64,000 nucleotides of DNA from Methylophaga muralis (GTDB taxonomy: Bacteria > Pseudomonadota > Gammaproteobacteria > Nitrosococcales > Methylophagaceae). Shown here in pieces: positions 61,424-64,000 of this stretch. Numbering within the stretch: position 1 is the first letter of the stretch; each line of letters opens with the position of its first letter. Position numbers and translations under genes: made by a program. The notes beneath the pieces are model-generated. The model was not told the origin of the DNA, did not search any database, and saw only the letters and a program-made list of their open reading frames with translations. Where the stretch lies: assembly GCF_001720165.1 (NCBI RefSeq), contig NZ_MCRI01000002.1:112030-176029 (forward strand). Direction: 5' to 3'.

Positions 61424-62619
61424 TCAAACAAACTGTCCGGCGGCATGGCCTGAAGCCCACGCCCACTGGAAATTGTGCCCACCCAAATGCCCTGTGACAT
61501 CGACGACTTCACCGATGAAATACAAGCCCGGGTGCTCCTTGCTTTCCATAGTTTTGGAAGATAACGCATTGGTATCAATGCTCCCAGAGTCACTTCGGCG
61601 GTTCGATAACCTTCAGTACCCGAAGGTTTAACTGTCCAGGGCTGGCAATGCGAGACGATCTGTTCAATATCAGAATCGGAAAGCTGACCGACAGGTTTGT
61701 CTTCAATCCATTGTTCACACCAAAGCTGTGCAACGCGGCGGGTCAATTTCTCGGCCAGTATGGTTTTCAGAGCAGTCTTGGATTTTTCACGGCGCATTTC
61801 GTTTAAATACGCGGTTAGATCAATTCCGGGAAACATATCGATTTTCAGCGACTCTCCGGGCTGCCAATAACTGGATGCCTGAAGAATGGCCGGACCACTT
61901 AAACCGCGATGGGTAAACAGAATATTTTCGCGAAATGAACATGTATCCGTTTCGGTAATGCTATCCAACGAAATACCACTTAACTCTGCAAGCGGTTTGA
62001 GTTTGTGATCATCCAATACCACAGGGACTAACCCCGCCCGAGTTGGTAATACTGGAATATTTAACTTTCTTGCCAGTTCAAAACCAAAACCGGTAGCACC
62101 CATTTTTGGAATAGACAGTCCACCAGTTGCAATCACCAGCGAGTCACACTGCAATTTGCCTTGAGGTGTTTGCAGCAATTTGTATTCGCCGGTTTCCAAT
62201 ACTTGAACCGGCGTATCAGTTTGAATGGTGACACCTGCCGACTCACACTCAGCAAGCAACATTTGTACGATTTCTTTCGATGATTCGTCACAAAATAATT
62301 GGCCTAACTTCTTTTCGTGATAGGCAATCTGATGACGTTCAACCATTTCGATAAAATGCCAGGGGGTATATCGGCTTAAAGCAGATTTAACAAAATGCGG
62401 ATTGCTGCAAATAAAGTTTTCCGGCCCAGAGTACATATTGGTGAAGTTACAACGTCCACCACCAGACATCAGGATTTTTTTACCGACCTTATTAGCATGA
62501 TCGAGTACCAACACGCTTCGACCTCGCTGACCGGCAGCTATTGCACACATTAATCCGGCTGCACCAGCACCAAGGATAATTACGTCGTATTGATTGGAAG
62601 GTTTATTTAAGGTCGTCAT
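61424..62619 (-). pseudogene. HI0933/YhiN family FAD-dependent oxidoreductase, frameshifted at C-terminus
   Basis: The main frame (ATG 62619) has the FAD motif IILGAGAAGLMCAIAAGQRG, HANKVGKKILMSGGGRCNF and VIATGGLSIPKMGATG, as in YhiN. After VTLG the reading changes near 61581: the family tail LSSKTMESKEHPGLYFIGE then GHLGGHNFQWAWASGH lies in another frame and ends at 61424. One missing G (GGAGC for GGAGGC) restores TLGGIDTNALSSKTM and a 398-residue protein of normal length. In the printed frame the protein ends at 61417 with a foreign tail that lacks the final FAD-contacting helix. Confidence 0.85.
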
Positions 62620-62675
62620 GTGTGGGCATTTTACGCAAAAATGCCCAATCAGACTGAGAAGTTGAGCTTAAGAAA

Positions 62676-63338
62676 CTAGGTGGAGATCACTTTACCGATA
62701 ATACGATCGATCCAACTCAGTTCACGCAGCGGTAAATCAGCAGAATGTCGATAGCCTTTGATAAGCGCCTCGATCAAATCCCCATGATTTACCCACTCTT
62801 GCGGATAACGGAAAAAATGCCGCCAATTGCGCCGTCTCGCCCAACGACTTAAAGACCAGGAATGAAAACGCATATCAAGAATATCAATCAAACCAAATTC
62901 CATTCCGCTGACGATAATATTGCCAGGATGAATTGAGCGGAAATAAATGCCCCGTCGCTGAACTCTCGCCAAAAATACGCCTAAGCGGTACATCAAATTG
63001 GCATCCGCTTCGTTAGAGTTGACGATATCGCGTAAAGTGCGACCAGGCAAAGGTGAATAAATTGCTACTGTATGGCCTTCGCCAACAATGCGGTGCAAAG
63101 ATTTTACTTTGAGCGTTGGAATATCAAGTTGTTCCAACTGATAAGCATTCCGAGCAAATTTAACCGCTGCTGGCGCGATAAGCTCTCTATTAAAAAAACG
63201 TTTGCGATAAAAATACTTTAAGTATTCACCATCAGACAATACCGCCACTTTGGGACCTTTTTTGTCTTTCTCGATCACCGTGGCTGTTTCCATCATGGAA
63301 ACTAAGGCTTCACGAGAAAGTGGGCGGATATTAAGCAT
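62676..63338 (-). CDS. Kinase-like phosphotransferase (toluene tolerance/LPS kinase-like family)
   Basis: The 220-residue protein resembles small protein kinase-like phosphotransferases of the Kdo/WaaP type. It has an N-lobe with VAVLSDGEYLKYFYRKR, the catalytic-loop motif IYFRSIHPGNIIV (H-P-G-N in place of the usual H-x-D-x-x-x-x-N, so the base Asp is not in its usual place) and a metal-binding GLIDILDMR. Such genes are often annotated as toluene tolerance proteins in pseudomonads. Whether it is active on lipid A core sugars or is a pseudokinase cannot be told. Confidence 0.7.
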   Translation of the reverse strand: MLNIRPLSREALVSMMETATVIEKDKKGPKVAVLSDGEYLKYFYRKRFFNRELIAPAAVKFARNAYQLEQLDIPTLKVKSLHRIVGEGHTVAIYSPLPGRTLRDIVNSNEADANLMYRLGVFLARVQRRGIYFRSIHPGNIIVSGMEFGLIDILDMRFHSWSLSRWARRRNWRHFFRYPQEWVNHGDLIEALIKGYRHSADLPLRELSWIDRIIGKVIST

Positions 63339-63359
63339 TATTAGTTTCCAAACCGTCTT

Positions 63360-63935
63360 TTATTGCTGATGTTTTAAACGAAAGCGCGGCAATATATCAC
63401 CTGTTTGGGACATATACTCAAGATAATGTTCCCCATATTTCTCCAGACCTTCTTCTTCATCGCGTGGCACCCTTAAGCTATAAACCAACGCAAAGGTAAC
63501 CAGACCTGCCAAACCCGCTAACCAATTCTGCGATAACAATAACTGCGCTAATGCCAGAACTAATAACGCTGTATAGAACGGATATCTTATAAACCGGTAT
63601 ATACCTCGGCCAACAAATTTTTTCTGTTGCTGAGCAATGCCGCGATAATCACGTGCAGCCCTGTAAAGCAGCCATACTCCGAGAAGGCCACAAATAGTAC
63701 CTAACCATGCAATTTCATCGTAATAAGCCAGATCAGCAAACTCCATCCATGGCAGTGTCGCATCAATCAACGGAATACTTACCATTGAAACCAGTGTAAT
63801 AATCGTCAGGGTAAGAACTTCCCCATCCCATTGATTATTATTTAAAAAGCGCCAGCGACTATTGTTTGAAAATAATGCAAGCGCCGCCCCGGCGATGAAG
63901 ATTATTAATACTAATTCAGAAAGTTGATCAGTCAT
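63360..63935 (-). CDS. Isoprenylcysteine carboxyl methyltransferase/PEMT-like membrane methyltransferase
   Basis: The 191-residue protein has five hydrophobic helices and, in the third quarter, the ICMT/PEMT-like motif GRGIYRFIRYPFYTALL (R-x-P-x-Y), then EEEGLEKYGEHYLEYM, the usual E-x-x-L...F/Y-G-x-x-Y-x-x-Y end. These methyltransferases use SAM to methylate lipid-linked or membrane substrates. ATG 63935 has AGGTAGGGAA directly upstream; a longer frame to 63992 is less likely. The last 65 bases of the window upstream hold no recognisable gene. Confidence 0.78.
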   Translation of the reverse strand: MTDQLSELVLIIFIAGAALALFSNNSRWRFLNNNQWDGEVLTLTIITLVSMVSIPLIDATLPWMEFADLAYYDEIAWLGTICGLLGVWLLYRAARDYRGIAQQQKKFVGRGIYRFIRYPFYTALLVLALAQLLLSQNWLAGLAGLVTFALVYSLRVPRDEEEGLEKYGEHYLEYMSQTGDILPRFRLKHQQ

Positions 63936-64000
63936 TTCCCTACCTTTAATTTTGTCAGTAACCCGTAAACTACTGCTGCGTATGAACAACAAACAGAGTC

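Overview
The window is 64 kb of ordinary chromosome from a gammaproteobacterium, densely packed with genes and about 45% GC by eye. The evidence is a set of gammaproteobacterial gene orders: gmk-rpoZ-spoT-ridA-recG-ubiC-ubiA, bioB-bioF-bioH-bioC-bioD divergent from comF, rph-rdgB-hemW with yicC divergent, and alaC-hom-thrC. A Methylophaga-like or other Piscirickettsiaceae genome is my best guess. There is no rRNA, tRNA or methanol-oxidation gene here to confirm it. I found no phage, insertion sequence, CRISPR array or tRNA.

Layout. 1-5760: envelope and transport genes (ZIP metal transporter cut by the left edge, Vgb-like beta-propeller, an ExoD gene with an in-frame stop, an ACR3/SBF permease, a DUF2235 hydrolase, an MscS channel). 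6066-8947: PIN-PhoH ATPase, an atypical PilZ protein, a GST. 8951-14302: biotin operon (bioF and bioH frameshifted) and divergent comF. 14342-17726: a diguanylate cyclase, then a tight DUF1538 / PII-like / CBS operon. 17736-25628: a minus-strand housekeeping block (nuclease, ubiA, ubiC, recG, ridA, spoT, rpoZ, gmk). 25820-29687: ferric iron ABC transporter with a Fur-like site and an intercistronic hairpin. 29696-31214: a tandem duplication of a VPLPA-CTERM surface protein gene together with its promoter and terminator. 31461-37992: a 1521-residue CheB-CheR-PAS-LOV-PAS-GGDEF-EAL protein and a 7TM diguanylate cyclase. 38016-44519: an unknown membrane protein, a FadL porin, yicC, rph, rdgB, hemW and a small secreted protein. 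44527-49645: alaC-hom-thrC, a small membrane protein and an HDOD protein. 49691-55732: topoisomerase IB, rlmJ, oxidoreductases and a DsbG/TlpA thiol-redox pair. 55935-63935: MFS permease, TonB receptor plus PepSY reductase, a YqaA/DedA protein, a flavoprotein, a kinase-like protein and a membrane methyltransferase.

How the genes work together. Cyclic di-GMP is a recurring theme: three GGDEF proteins (one also with EAL), one PilZ protein and one HDOD protein. Iron is a second theme: the Fbp ABC importer, and a TonB receptor overlapping a PepSY-type reductase. The most striking single item is the large hybrid at 31461-36026. Its second PAS module carries the LOV signature GxNCRxLQ with the photo-adduct cysteine, so it may couple blue light to methylation-type chemistry and to c-di-GMP turnover. 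The least characterised multi-gene unit is DUF1538 / PII-like / CBS.

Caution on the sequence itself. Seven genes carry a frameshift and one carries an in-frame stop. At least four of the frameshifts are explained by one base gained or lost in a run of identical bases, and several hit genes expected to be needed. I read most of them as probable sequencing or assembly errors, not real decay, and mark them as interrupted genes with the reconstructed product.
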